This document shows, piece after piece, positions 16,126-26,024 of a stretch of 64,000 nucleotides of DNA (within the stretch, counting starts at the first letter, position 1; each line of letters starts with the position of its first letter). The stretch comes from CAUJIW01 sp963205175. Lineage in GTDB: Bacteria > Pseudomonadota > Alphaproteobacteria > Sphingomonadales > Sphingomonadaceae. Under the pieces are notes generated by a model. It saw nothing but the letters and a program-made list of their open reading frames with translations. It was not told the DNA's origin and did no database searches. The position numbers and the translations under genes were made by a program. The stretch lies in the NCBI GenBank assembly GCA_041060555.1, contig JBEUDS010000001.1; one strand, written 5' to 3'.

Positions 16126-17847
16126 ATGACGGTATTCGCAGGCATCTTCGATCGTTCGGGAGCGGCAATCGCACCTCGGCATGTCCAGGCGCTGGGCGCG
16201 GCGCTGTCACGCCACCCTGGCGACCGGCCGCAGCTTGTCGAGGCGCCGGGGCTGGCGCTGGCCAAGCTCGACATCGGCCTGTTCGACGGCCCGGCGCTGG
16301 CCGACGATGCGCGCGGCACCGCCGTCGCGGTGGGCGAACCCTTGCTGTCGCCGGTGGTAGGCACGCCGCGCCAGCAGGATCTGGTAGCCCTGTGGCAGGG
16401 CTGGCTGGCGGGCGATCTCTCGGCGTTCAGCCAGACCCGCGGCACGTTTGCCGCCGCTTTCCATGACCGGCCCGGCAAACGGCTGTGCCTGATCACCGAC
16501 CGGGTTGGCGTGCGCTCGCTCTACTGGGCGGCGGTTGGTGACCTGGTGGTGTTCGCCACGGCGCTGCGCATCATCGAGGCACTCGACGTGGTTCCCAAGG
16601 CGGTCGATCACGCGGCGTTGCACGAACAGGTGTCGATGGGGTTCGCGCTGGGGGATCGCACGCCTTATGCCTGTGTGCGCATGGTGCGTGGCGGCGAGGC
16701 GGTGGTGGCGGATGCCGTCGGCGTCCGCGTCGAGCCCTATTTCGAATGGGACAGGCTGGCCGACGATCAGGCGGTAACGCCGGAGGCTGTCGACACGCTG
16801 TACCAGACTTTCCAGCAAGCCATTGCGCTGCGGCTCAAGCAGGACACGGCGGCACGGGCGATGATGAGCGGCGGGCTGGATTCGCGCACCATCGTCACCG
16901 ATCTGGCGCGGCGCGGCCTCAAGCTCAGGACGCTCACCTTCACCTATGATCGTTCGCTGGATGCTCGCATTGCCGGTCTCTACGCGGCGGCCGTCGGCGC
17001 GGACCATCACGCCGAGCCGGTGCCGCGACCGATTCCCTACGACATCGGCCATCACGTGAAGGAGTATCTCGACCGCGAGATCACGTTCCGCGACCTGCCG
17101 GGCGCGCGCCCCGGCGTGGTGTGGGCGGGTGATGGCGGCAGCGTGTGCCTGGGTTATGTCAACTCGACCCCGGAGATTCTCGCGGCGCTGCGGGCAGGCA
17201 ACGCGGCGGAGGCGGCGCGGATTCACCTGAAGCGCAAGTTCGTCGTGCTGCGCGGCGCGCTGCTGTCGGCGACGGAGCGCACACGCTTCACCGATCATTT
17301 CCAGCAGGCGTTGACGGCCGAGCTGCAACGCTATCGCGGCCGCGATGCCGGGCGGGCGTTGCACTGGTTCCTGCTGACGACGCAGGAACGCCATCAGGTC
17401 GCCGAGCATTACGAGAATATCGATGTGCGGCGGTTTGAATATCTGCTGCCGCTGTTCGATGCCGAGCTGGTGGCGGCGTTTCAGCGCTTTCCGCTTGATG
17501 ACTGCGTGGGCCACAAGCTCTATGACCAGTGGATGGACCGCTTCCCGCCGGTCATCCGCTCGGTGGCGTGGCAGGCCTATGCCGGGCACGTCCAGCCGAC
17601 CCAGCCGTTGCCCGAGGGTGACATGCAGTGGAAGCCGCTGGATGCCGCCTATCACCGCCAGTTGCGCGAAAACGCCCTCAATGCCTATGCCGTCGCGCGG
17701 CGGGTGGCGCCTCACCGGCCGCCGTTCGTGCGCGCCGGGGCGGAGATCGCCGCTTACTGGATGACGAGGTTGGGGCAGGACAAGCTGGCATACCTGCTGT
17801 CGGCGGCGGCGAGCTATCGGCGCTGGTGGGCCGGGCACGGCGCCTGA
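16126..17847 (+). CDS. Asparagine-synthetase-like amidotransferase lacking the N-terminal catalytic Cys
   Basis: A 573-aa protein with the two-domain plan of asparagine synthetase B: N-terminal glutaminase-like fold (AGIFDRSG, TDRVGVRSLYW) and C-terminal ATP-pyrophosphatase domain with the PP-loop SGGLDS (248-253). The start reads MTVFAGIFD, where AsnB has MCGIAGIFD, so the nucleophile Cys2 is Thr. In known relatives without Cys2 (beta-lactam synthetase, lasso-peptide cyclase) the enzyme activates a carboxylate and uses another nucleophile. Its position behind a secretion operon suggests it could modify a secreted protein or polymer, but a role in surface polysaccharide or another amide-forming reaction is equally possible. 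No RiPP precursor gene is visible beside it. Confidence 0.8.
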   Translation: MTVFAGIFDRSGAAIAPRHVQALGAALSRHPGDRPQLVEAPGLALAKLDIGLFDGPALADDARGTAVAVGEPLLSPVVGTPRQQDLVALWQGWLAGDLSAFSQTRGTFAAAFHDRPGKRLCLITDRVGVRSLYWAAVGDLVVFATALRIIEALDVVPKAVDHAALHEQVSMGFALGDRTPYACVRMVRGGEAVVADAVGVRVEPYFEWDRLADDQAVTPEAVDTLYQTFQQAIALRLKQDTAARAMMSGGLDSRTIVTDLARRGLKLRTLTFTYDRSLDARIAGLYAAAVGADHHAEPVPRPIPYDIGHHVKEYLDREITFRDLPGARPGVVWAGDGGSVCLGYVNSTPEILAALRAGNAAEAARIHLKRKFVVLRGALLSATERTRFTDHFQQALTAELQRYRGRDAGRALHWFLLTTQERHQVAEHYENIDVRRFEYLLPLFDAELVAAFQRFPLDDCVGHKLYDQWMDRFPPVIRSVAWQAYAGHVQPTQPLPEGDMQWKPLDAAYHRQLRENALNAYAVARRVAPHRPPFVRAGAEIAAYWMTRLGQDKLAYLLSAAASYRRWWAGHGA

Positions 17848-17871
17848 GGCGTGTCCGGGGGAGGCGCCTCA
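17845..17871. terminator. Hairpin shared by two convergent stop codons
   Basis: TGAGGCG (17845-17851) and CGCCTCA (17865-17871) form a 7-bp perfect stem with a 13-nt loop. The left arm begins with the stop codon of the Asn-synthetase-like gene and the right arm contains the mobA stop on the other strand. There is no U-run, so terminator function is only plausible. Confidence 0.3.
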
Positions 17872-18474
17872 GCGCGGTGGTTCAAGGCCGGAGAGATCGG
17901 CCGGTGTGTTGACGTTGGCGATTGCGCCGTCGGCGAACTCGACCGTCACCCCGCCGATGCTGTCGGCCCAGCGCCGCACGCTGCGATCACGGGGCGTGCG
18001 GGCATCGGCGATGAAAGCGTCCAGTCGTGGCGCCAGCGCGGATGACCACAGTGACAGTGTCGGATGGCCGCGCGTGGCGGTACGGGCCAGTGCCGCCGGC
18101 GCGTCGCCGAGGCCGGCAGACAGCCGGGTCACGAGATCGGCGGGGAAGGTGGCGGCGTCACACGGCACCATGACGACCCAGGGCAGACCGCGTGCCAGGG
18201 CGGCGTGCAGCGCGGCGTTGAGGCCGCCCAGCGGGCCGAGGTCCGGCGCCGGGCGGTCGGCGACGACCTCCAGCCCCGGGCGCGCCGCGCCGCCCGTGAC
18301 CACCAGCGCCTTGACCTGGGGTGCCAGCAGTCGCGCCACATGGTCGATCAGTGTCGTCTCGCCATAGGGCGCCGCCGCCTTGTCGCTGCCGAAACGGCGC
18401 GACTGCCCGCCGGCAAGGATCGCACCCAGCACGCCGCCGGTCCCTGCCGGAGTGGCGATCGCGTCTGCCGTCAC
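17869..18474 (-). CDS. mobA: Molybdenum cofactor guanylyltransferase MobA
   Basis: A 201-aa cytoplasmic enzyme that transfers GMP from GTP to molybdopterin cofactor, giving the bis-MGD form used by DMSO-reductase-type enzymes. Seen: the nucleotide-binding signature LAGGQSRRFGSDKA near residue 20, then VVTGG, DLGPLGGLNAALHAAL and the metal-site region VMVPCDAATFPADL. The C-terminal part (VEFADGAIANVNTPADL) is also typical. It is the last gene of the leucine-degradation run on this strand, 15 nt after ivd, but has no metabolic link to it. No molybdoenzyme gene is in the window. Confidence 0.92.
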   Translation of the reverse strand: MTADAIATPAGTGGVLGAILAGGQSRRFGSDKAAAPYGETTLIDHVARLLAPQVKALVVTGGAARPGLEVVADRPAPDLGPLGGLNAALHAALARGLPWVVMVPCDAATFPADLVTRLSAGLGDAPAALARTATRGHPTLSLWSSALAPRLDAFIADARTPRDRSVRRWADSIGGVTVEFADGAIANVNTPADLSGLEPPR

Positions 18475-18489
18475 CCGCGCGTCCGCCGC

Positions 18490-19650
18490 TCAGGCCGTCT
18501 CGGCGAACAGCTCGCGGCCGATGAGGAACCGACGGATTTCCGAGGTGCCGGCGCCGATCTCGTAGAGCTTGGCGTCGCGCAGCAGGCGGCCCGTCGGATA
18601 CTCGTTGATGTAGCCGTTGCCGCCCAGGCACTGGATGGCGTCCAGCGCCACCTGGGTGGCTTTTTCCGCGGCATAGAGAATGCAGCCGGCGGCGTCCTTG
18701 CGGGTGGTCTCGCCGCGGTCGCAGGCCTGGGCCACGGCGTAGGTGTAGGCCCGGCAGGCGTTGAAGGTGGTGTACATGTCGGCGAGCTTGCCCTGCATCA
18801 GCTGGAAGGTGCCGATCGGCTGGCCGAACTGCTCGCGCTCGTGGACATAGGGCAGCACCACGTCCAGCGCCGCCGCCATGATGCCCAGCGGCCCGCCGGC
18901 CAGCACCACGCGCTCATAGTCGAGGCCGGACATCAGCACATTGACGCCCTTGCCTTCCTCGCCGAGGACATTTTCGTAGGGCACCTCGCAGTCTTCGAAC
19001 ACCAGTTCGCAGGTGTCGGAGCCGCGCATGCCGAGCTTGTCGAGCTTCTGGGCGGTGGAGAAGCCCTTGAAGCCGCGCTCGATCAGGAAAGCGGTCATGC
19101 CGCGCGGGCCGGCGGCGGGGTCGGTCTTGGCATAGACCACCAGCGTATCGGCGTGCGGACCGTTGGTGATCCACATCTTGTTGCCGTTGAGCACATAGCG
19201 GTCGTTGCGCTTTTCCGCCCGCAGCTTCATCGACACCACGTCGGAACCGGCGCCGGGCTCGGACATGGCGAGCGAGCCCACATGGTCGCCGGAAATCAGC
19301 TTGGGGAGGTATTTCGCTTTCTGGGCCGGCGTGCCCCAGCGCTTGATCTGGTTGATGCAGAGATTGGAATGGGCGCCGTAGGACAGGCCGATGGAGGCGG
19401 AGGCGCGGCTGATTTCCTCCACCGCGATGCAGTGGGCGAGGTAGCCCAGACCCGAGCCGCCGTCGGCCTCGCTCACCGTGATGCCATGCAGGCCCAGTGC
19501 GCCAAGCTTCGGCCACAGGTCACGCGGGAAGGTGTTGGTGGCATCGATTTCGGCCGCGCGCGGCGCGATTTCGGCCGCCGCGAACGCCGCGACGCTTTCG
19601 CGCAGCATATCGATGGTTTCGCCGTGGTCGAAGCGCAGAGAGTTCATCAT
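18490..19650 (-). CDS. ivd: Isovaleryl-CoA dehydrogenase
   Basis: A 386-aa FAD-dependent acyl-CoA dehydrogenase that oxidises isovaleryl-CoA to 3-methylcrotonyl-CoA in leucine degradation. Seen: SEPGAGSDV and WITNGPHADTLVVYAKT (FAD/substrate region), and DYERVVLAGGPLG carrying the Glu that is the catalytic base specifically in isovaleryl-CoA dehydrogenases. The usual acyl-CoA dehydrogenase Glu position near the C-terminus reads YEIGAGTSEI. QCLGGNGYINEYP is also characteristic. AGGAA about 8 nt upstream supports ATG 19650. The methylcrotonyl-CoA carboxylase genes lie just upstream in the same operon. Confidence 0.95.
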   Translation of the reverse strand: MMNSLRFDHGETIDMLRESVAAFAAAEIAPRAAEIDATNTFPRDLWPKLGALGLHGITVSEADGGSGLGYLAHCIAVEEISRASASIGLSYGAHSNLCINQIKRWGTPAQKAKYLPKLISGDHVGSLAMSEPGAGSDVVSMKLRAEKRNDRYVLNGNKMWITNGPHADTLVVYAKTDPAAGPRGMTAFLIERGFKGFSTAQKLDKLGMRGSDTCELVFEDCEVPYENVLGEEGKGVNVLMSGLDYERVVLAGGPLGIMAAALDVVLPYVHEREQFGQPIGTFQLMQGKLADMYTTFNACRAYTYAVAQACDRGETTRKDAAGCILYAAEKATQVALDAIQCLGGNGYINEYPTGRLLRDAKLYEIGAGTSEIRRFLIGRELFAETA

Positions 19651-19670
19651 GATCCGTGTTCCTATCTACC

Positions 19671-19751
19671 CCGTTCGTCCCGAGCTCGGTCGAGGGACGA
19701 CTTCAGACGTCGCTGTGGCTGCTCATCCCTCGACGGGCTCGGGACAAACGG
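19671..19751. repeat. Inverted intergenic repeat (REP-like) between mccA and ivd
   Basis: Arms at 19671-19697 (CCGTTCGTCCCGAG...) and 19726-19751 (...CTCGGGACAAACGG) are near-complementary with a 28-bp loop. The sequence is of the same type as elements at 35910 and 36471 (CCGTTCGTCCTGAGCCCGTC), a repeat family common in GC-rich alphaproteobacteria. Inside an operon it could attenuate ivd transcription. Confidence 0.6.
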
Positions 19752-19766
19752 CCTGAATGCCGGGCG

Positions 19767-21755
19767 TCAGCCGGCCTCCATCTCGATCTCGACCAGCACG
19801 CCGCCATCCGCCACCTGGTCCCCATCGCCGACATGCACGGCGCGGATGGTGCCGGCGGCCGGCGCGGTCAGCCGATGCTCCATTTTCATCGCTTCCAGCA
19901 CCAGCAGGCGATCGCCCACCTGGACGCTCTGGCCCGGCTTGACGAACACCGACAACACCTTGCCCGGCATCGGCGCCTTGATGCGGCCATCGCGCGGCAC
20001 GGCTTCGCCCTTGTCGAGGCTGGCCTCGCGCAGGTTGAGCCGGAAGGTCTGGCCCGCGGTGCGCAATTCCATCGCCGGGCCATCGAGCAGGACGGTCGCC
20101 CGCGCCAGCGAGCCGCCGAAATCCGCCTCGAACTGATGTGCCGACCGCCAGGCGGGCGAGGCCACCAGTTCCTCGTCGATGCCGGTGACCGTGACCGCGC
20201 CGTCCTCGCCGCGCGTCAGCGTCAGCGAGCGTTTGGCGCCGCCCTCGAAGTAGAAGTCGACGCTCTGCTGGTGCGGCAGGTTGAGCCGCCAGCTGCCCAG
20301 CGCCTCCCATGGCGAGGTGCCGGTGGGTGCCTGACGCGGCGTCGTGGCGGCGAGTGCCGCCAGCGCCAGCAACCGGTCCGGCAGATCGTTGACCGGCTTG
20401 AGGTCGGCGAGGTGGCGCTCGATGAAGCCGGTGTCGATGTCGCCGAGCCGGAACGCCTGGTGGCCGATCAGCCGGGCGAGGAACGCACGGTTGGTCTTGG
20501 GGCCTTCGGCGATGGTTTCGTCCAGCGCGGCGATCAGCCGGTCGATGGCGACCTGACGGGTCGACCCGTGGGCGATCAACTTGGCGATCATCGGGTCATA
20601 GTGGATGGAAATCTCACTGCCCTGCTCGACGCCGGAATCGACTCGCACGCCGGTGCGCTGCGGCAGCTCCAGCTTGTCCAGTCGGCCGGTCGAGGGCAGG
20701 AAGCCGCCTTCGGCATCCTCGGCGTACAGGCGCACCTCGACGGCATGGCCGTTGATGCCGATGTCGGCCTGCGCCGCCGGCAGCGCCTCGCCGCGGGCGA
20801 CGCGAATTTGCCATTCCACCAGATCATAGCCGGTGATGAACTCGGTCACCGGATGCTCGACCTGCAGGCGGGTGTTCATTTCCATGAAATAGAACGGCGC
20901 CCGGTCGATGCCTTCGGAGACGTCGACGATGAATTCGACGGTGCCGGCGCCGACATAGCCGATCGCCTGCGCCGCTTTCACCGCTGCCTCGCCCATGGCC
21001 TGGCGCAGTGCCTCCGGCAGGCCAGGCGCCGGTGCTTCCTCGACCACCTTCTGGTGACGCCGCTGCAGCGAGCAGTCGCGCTCGAACAGGTGGACGACGT
21101 TGCCGTGAGCATCGGCGAACACCTGCACTTCGACGTGGCGCGGCTTGGTGAGGTATTTCTCCAGCAGCACGGAGTCGTTGCCGAAGGCGCGACCGGCCTC
21201 GCGCTTGGCGGCGATCAGCGCGTCGGCGAATTCCGATCCGTCGTCGATGCGGCGCATGCCCTTGCCGCCGCCGCCGGCCACCGCCTTGATGAGAATGGGA
21301 TAGCCGATCGCCCGGGCCGAGCGTTCCAGCCGGTCGAGGCTCTGGTCTTCGCCCTGATAGCCCGGCACCACCGGCACGCCGGCCTGTTTCATGATTTTCT
21401 TGGCGCCGTCCTTCAGCCCCATGGCGCGGATCGCCGACGGCGGCGGGCCGATGAAGATCAGGCCGTTGTCGTGGCAGGCCTGGGCGAACTGGGCGTTTTC
21501 CGACAGAAAACCGTAGCCGGGGTGGATGGCGTCGGCGCCGGTCTTGGCGGCGGCCTGGATGATGGTGTCGATCTTGAGATAGCTCTCGGCCGCCGGTGCC
21601 GGGCCGATGCCCACCGCCAGCGTCGCCTCGCGCACATGCGGCGCGCCGGCGTCGGCGTCGGAATAGACGGCCACCGTCTCGATGCCCATGCGGCGTGCGG
21701 TGCGGATGATGCGGCGGGCGATTTCGCCGCGGTTGGCAATCAGGATTCGACGCAT
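19767..21755 (-). CDS. mccA: 3-methylcrotonyl-CoA carboxylase, biotin-containing alpha subunit
   Basis: A 662-aa biotin carboxylase plus biotin carrier protein. Seen: N-terminal ILIANRGEIARRIIRTARR, the ATP-grasp region GGGGKGMRR, EAPAPGLPEALR and EMNTRLQVEHPVTE, and at the C-terminus the biotinylation motif EAMKMEH with Lys624. Acetyl-, propionyl- and methylcrotonyl-CoA carboxylases share this layout; the assignment to methylcrotonyl-CoA rests on the adjacent carboxyltransferase, ivd and hydratase genes. The product, 3-methylglutaconyl-CoA, feeds the hydratase encoded upstream. The start overlaps the hydratase stop by 1 nt. Confidence 0.93.
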   Translation of the reverse strand: MRRILIANRGEIARRIIRTARRMGIETVAVYSDADAGAPHVREATLAVGIGPAPAAESYLKIDTIIQAAAKTGADAIHPGYGFLSENAQFAQACHDNGLIFIGPPPSAIRAMGLKDGAKKIMKQAGVPVVPGYQGEDQSLDRLERSARAIGYPILIKAVAGGGGKGMRRIDDGSEFADALIAAKREAGRAFGNDSVLLEKYLTKPRHVEVQVFADAHGNVVHLFERDCSLQRRHQKVVEEAPAPGLPEALRQAMGEAAVKAAQAIGYVGAGTVEFIVDVSEGIDRAPFYFMEMNTRLQVEHPVTEFITGYDLVEWQIRVARGEALPAAQADIGINGHAVEVRLYAEDAEGGFLPSTGRLDKLELPQRTGVRVDSGVEQGSEISIHYDPMIAKLIAHGSTRQVAIDRLIAALDETIAEGPKTNRAFLARLIGHQAFRLGDIDTGFIERHLADLKPVNDLPDRLLALAALAATTPRQAPTGTSPWEALGSWRLNLPHQQSVDFYFEGGAKRSLTLTRGEDGAVTVTGIDEELVASPAWRSAHQFEADFGGSLARATVLLDGPAMELRTAGQTFRLNLREASLDKGEAVPRDGRIKAPMPGKVLSVFVKPGQSVQVGDRLLVLEAMKMEHRLTAPAAGTIRAVHVGDGDQVADGGVLVEIEMEAG

Positions 21756-22540
21756 CAGTGCACCCAGCTCGGTTTGCGCTTGTCGAGGAAGGCCGACAGG
21801 CCTTCCTTGCCTTCTGGCGAGGCGCGGCGGGCAGCGATGCGCCGCGCGGTTTCGGCCCGGACCTCGCCCGTCACCGGCAGCTGGCCGAAATCGCGCACCA
21901 GCGCCTTGGCCTCGGCGACGGCGCCCGGCGCGTTGGCGAGCAGGGTGGTGATTTTCGCGTCGACCGCTGCCGGCAACGCGGCATCGTCCGCCACCACCTC
22001 GTGCAGCAGGCCCATGTCGCGGGCGGCCTCGGCGGTGAACATTTCGGCGGTGAGGAAATAGCGCCGGGCGTTGCGGCTGCCGATGGCGCGCATGACGAAC
22101 GGCGAGATGGTCGCCGGTGTCAGGCCGAGTTTCACCTCGCTCAGCATGAATTTCGCCCGGGCGGTGCCGATGGCGATGTCGGCACAGGCGACCAGCCCGA
22201 CGCCGCCGCCGTAGGCGGCGCCGTTGACGGCGGCGATCACCGGCTTCGGGCAGGCGTCGATGGCGTTCAGCATGTCGGAAAGCGCCTGGGCGTCTTTCAG
22301 ATTATGCGCCTCGTCGAAATGGGCCGCCCGGCGCATCCAGTCGAGGTCGGCGCCGGCGCAGAAGGAGGCGCCGTTGCCCTGCAACACGGCAACCCGCACC
22401 CGGCTTGAGGACGCGATGTCGGTGAAGGCGTCGGTGAGGGCGCCGATCAGTTCCTCGTTGAAGGCGTTGTGCAGCTCGGGGCGGTCCAGCGTCACATGGG
22501 CGACGCCACGCTCGTCGATCTGATAGAGAAGGGCGCTCAT
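21755..22540 (-). CDS. liuC: Methylglutaconyl-CoA hydratase (enoyl-CoA hydratase family)
   Basis: A 261-aa crotonase-fold enzyme expected to hydrate 3-methylglutaconyl-CoA to HMG-CoA. Seen: LDRPELHNAFN at the N-terminus, NGASFCAGADLDWM (oxyanion-hole and CoA pocket), PKPVIAAVNGAAYGGGVGLV and the KLGLTPATISPFV stretch. Crotonase paralogues are hard to tell apart, but a gene between mccB and mccA is nearly always this hydratase. HMG-CoA lyase, which completes the pathway, is not in the window. Confidence 0.9.
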   Translation of the reverse strand: MSALLYQIDERGVAHVTLDRPELHNAFNEELIGALTDAFTDIASSSRVRVAVLQGNGASFCAGADLDWMRRAAHFDEAHNLKDAQALSDMLNAIDACPKPVIAAVNGAAYGGGVGLVACADIAIGTARAKFMLSEVKLGLTPATISPFVMRAIGSRNARRYFLTAEMFTAEAARDMGLLHEVVADDAALPAAVDAKITTLLANAPGAVAEAKALVRDFGQLPVTGEVRAETARRIAARRASPEGKEGLSAFLDKRKPSWVH

Positions 22541-22550
22541 CTGATCCTCC

Positions 22551-24155
<1,605 letters not shown>

Positions 24156-24244
24156 GGCTCTCTCCCTCAGGGCACCCGTCTTACCGCCGGGCGTGGCATA
24201 GGTAAAATTGATATTATCCGGCGTTTGAGATAGATGACATCTAT
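24156..24244. promoter_or_regulatory. Divergent mccB/lysR promoter region with perfect palindrome
   Basis: At 24230-24244 ATAGATG and CATCTAT flank a single base, a perfect 15-bp dyad, in a locally AT-rich patch (24202-24244). It lies over the two candidate LysR start codons (24234 and 24243) and about 75 bp upstream of mccB, so it is well placed for LysR autoregulation and control of the operon (inference). Confidence 0.45.
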
Positions 24245-25130
24245 GATTGAGCTCTATCTGGTGCGCTATTTCCTGGCCGTCGTGGAGGCCGGCGGTTTCA
24301 CCAAGGCCGCCGCGACGTTGCATATCACCCAGCCGACCCTGTCGGCCGGCATCGCCAAGCTGGAAGCGGTGCTCGGCGTGGCGTTGTTCGAGCGCGCCGG
24401 GCGGCGGGTGTTCCTCACCGATGCCGGCAGCCGCTTCCTGGTGCGTGCCCACGAGATCCTGCACCTGTGCAACCTGGCGGCCCGCGAGGCGGCCGAGACC
24501 GAGCGGGCGCCGGTGGTGCGGCTGGGGCTGCTGCTGACCATCCCCGGCGCGCTGGCGGCCGATCTGGTGGCCCGGCTGGTGGCGGCGGGCGCCCCGCCGC
24601 TGGAGCTGGTCGAGGGCACCGAGCAGGAGATCGCCAACCGGCTGAAGGACGGCAGTCTGGACTATGCGCTGACGCTGGATCGCGGCGAGAACCCCGGCGG
24701 GGTGCTGCTGCTGGGGCCGGAGGAAGGCTATGCGCTGGCACTGCCGCGCGCCCACCCGCTGGCGGGCCGGCCGATGCTCACCGCCACCGACCTGATGACC
24801 GAGGCGATGATCGTGCGCCAGCGCTGCGAGGTGCTGTCGGAGACCAGCCGCTATTTCACCGACCGCAATGTACGGCCGCGCTTCTCCTTCCGCACAGTCA
24901 ACGACGAGCGGGCGCTGGCGATGGTCGGTGCCGGGCTCGGCGTCACGGTGATGCCGGAAAGCTACCGCCACCCGGCGGTGGCGCGGCTGCCGCTGGCCGG
25001 CTTCAACTACCGCCGGCGCATCGCGCTGCTGCGTGCCGATGGCAGCACCGGTGGCGACGGTGGCGCGGAAGCGTTGCTGGTGGGCGCGTGCGAGGCAACG
25101 CTTGCCGAGCCGGCGCGTCAGGCGCCGTAA
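24234..25130 (+). CDS. LysR-family transcriptional regulator, likely of the leucine-degradation operon
   Basis: A 298-aa LysR-type activator/repressor. Winged-helix residues 5-65 read YFLAVVEAGGFTKAAATLHITQ, then LSAGIAKLEAVLGVALFERAGRRVFLTDAG, the standard pattern. The rest is a two-lobed effector domain. It is divergently placed from mccB-liuC-mccA-ivd with 78 bp between starts. Those operons are usually controlled in proteobacteria by MerR-type LiuR or TetR-type regulators, so a LysR regulator is a less common arrangement. Start could be 24234 or 24243; both lie in the palindrome. The 3' end overlaps the convergent CobS-like gene by 13 nt. Confidence 0.9.
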   Translation: MTSMIELYLVRYFLAVVEAGGFTKAAATLHITQPTLSAGIAKLEAVLGVALFERAGRRVFLTDAGSRFLVRAHEILHLCNLAAREAAETERAPVVRLGLLLTIPGALAADLVARLVAAGAPPLELVEGTEQEIANRLKDGSLDYALTLDRGENPGGVLLLGPEEGYALALPRAHPLAGRPMLTATDLMTEAMIVRQRCEVLSETSRYFTDRNVRPRFSFRTVNDERALAMVGAGLGVTVMPESYRHPAVARLPLAGFNYRRRIALLRADGSTGGDGGAEALLVGACEATLAEPARQAP

Positions 25131-25834
25131 TCGGCCATCATCAGGCGGACGACGACGCAGGCGAGACTGGCCAGTTCGACCAGCACGATGCCGGCGAACA
25201 ACCGCTCGACGGTGAGGCCGCCGGGTGCGCCAGTCACCGGCCGGCGCTTCATCCACAGCCGCCAGCCGACGATGGCGATGGGGGCGGCGAGCAAGGCCCA
25301 GTTGACCACCAGGCTGGCGATGAACAGCACCACCGCCCAGCGGGTCGGCTGGGCGGGGTCCACTACCCACGCGGCAAGCGCGGGTTCGGCGTTCTCGGTG
25401 GCGGCGGGCGGCAGCGAGGTCACCCACATCAGCGGCGCGAAGCGCGCCCAGGCCAGTAGCAGCGCCAGACTCCACCAGCCGCCGTGCAGGCTGAGCAGCA
25501 TCAGCAGGATCAGCATCGCGATCATCGCCAGGGTGACGACGATGCTGCCGACCGGCGGCGCGCCGGGGGCGCCGTCGTCGCCGGGGGCGCGGCAGATGGT
25601 GGCCAGCCCCGCCAGCGGCCGGGCGCCGCTGAGCCCGACCCAGGCGACCAGGCCGGCGAGCGCGGCGAACCAGACATCGATACTCATGGCGATTCGCACC
25701 GTCACCGCGATCAGCACGCCGAGCGCCAGCCCGACCGCTGGCAGCCAGACGCCGATGCCCTGCGTTGCCCCGCCCTCGGGTAGCGGCCGGCCGGCCGCCA
25801 GCCGCAGCGCGAGGAAGAACCGACCGATCAACAT
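25118..25834 (-). CDS. Polytopic membrane protein with distant CobS (cobalamin synthase) resemblance
   Basis: A 238-aa integral membrane protein with six or seven hydrophobic helices. The start (MLIGRFFLALRLAAGRPLP), the RFAPLMWVTSLPPA segment and a C-terminal helix beginning with GLTVERLFAGIVLVELASL sit in the same order as in adenosylcobinamide-GDP ribazoletransferase (CobS). The CobS catalytic motif DGLADTADG is not there; the corresponding stretch reads GLSGARPLAGLATI. I regard it as CobS-like or merely similar in topology. The frame runs on upstream to 26050, but that part crosses tRNA-Arg, so ATG 25834 is used. No cobalamin genes are adjacent, although MetH in this window needs B12. Confidence 0.4.
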   Translation of the reverse strand: MLIGRFFLALRLAAGRPLPEGGATQGIGVWLPAVGLALGVLIAVTVRIAMSIDVWFAALAGLVAWVGLSGARPLAGLATICRAPGDDGAPGAPPVGSIVVTLAMIAMLILLMLLSLHGGWWSLALLLAWARFAPLMWVTSLPPAATENAEPALAAWVVDPAQPTRWAVVLFIASLVVNWALLAAPIAIVGWRLWMKRRPVTGAPGGLTVERLFAGIVLVELASLACVVVRLMMADYGA

Positions 25835-26024
25835 GGCGCGAATGGGAGATGCTCCGAATGAAACGTGTCCGCGACGTGGTTGCCGGGGGAGGGCGATCAC
25901 GCTGTCGGTCCCAGACTTCATCGAAGCGGTGCGAGCGGTCAAGCAGTCCCGTACGGCGATGACGGGGGGTGGGCGATCACGCCCCCGCGCTGTGGCGGGA
26001 ATGCCGCAGGCGCGGCGCCACCAG

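Noticed and set aside
24156..25475. Upstream extension of the mccB frame to 25475
   Set aside because: It is antisense to the LysR gene; the carboxyltransferase domain and ribosome site fix the start at 24155.
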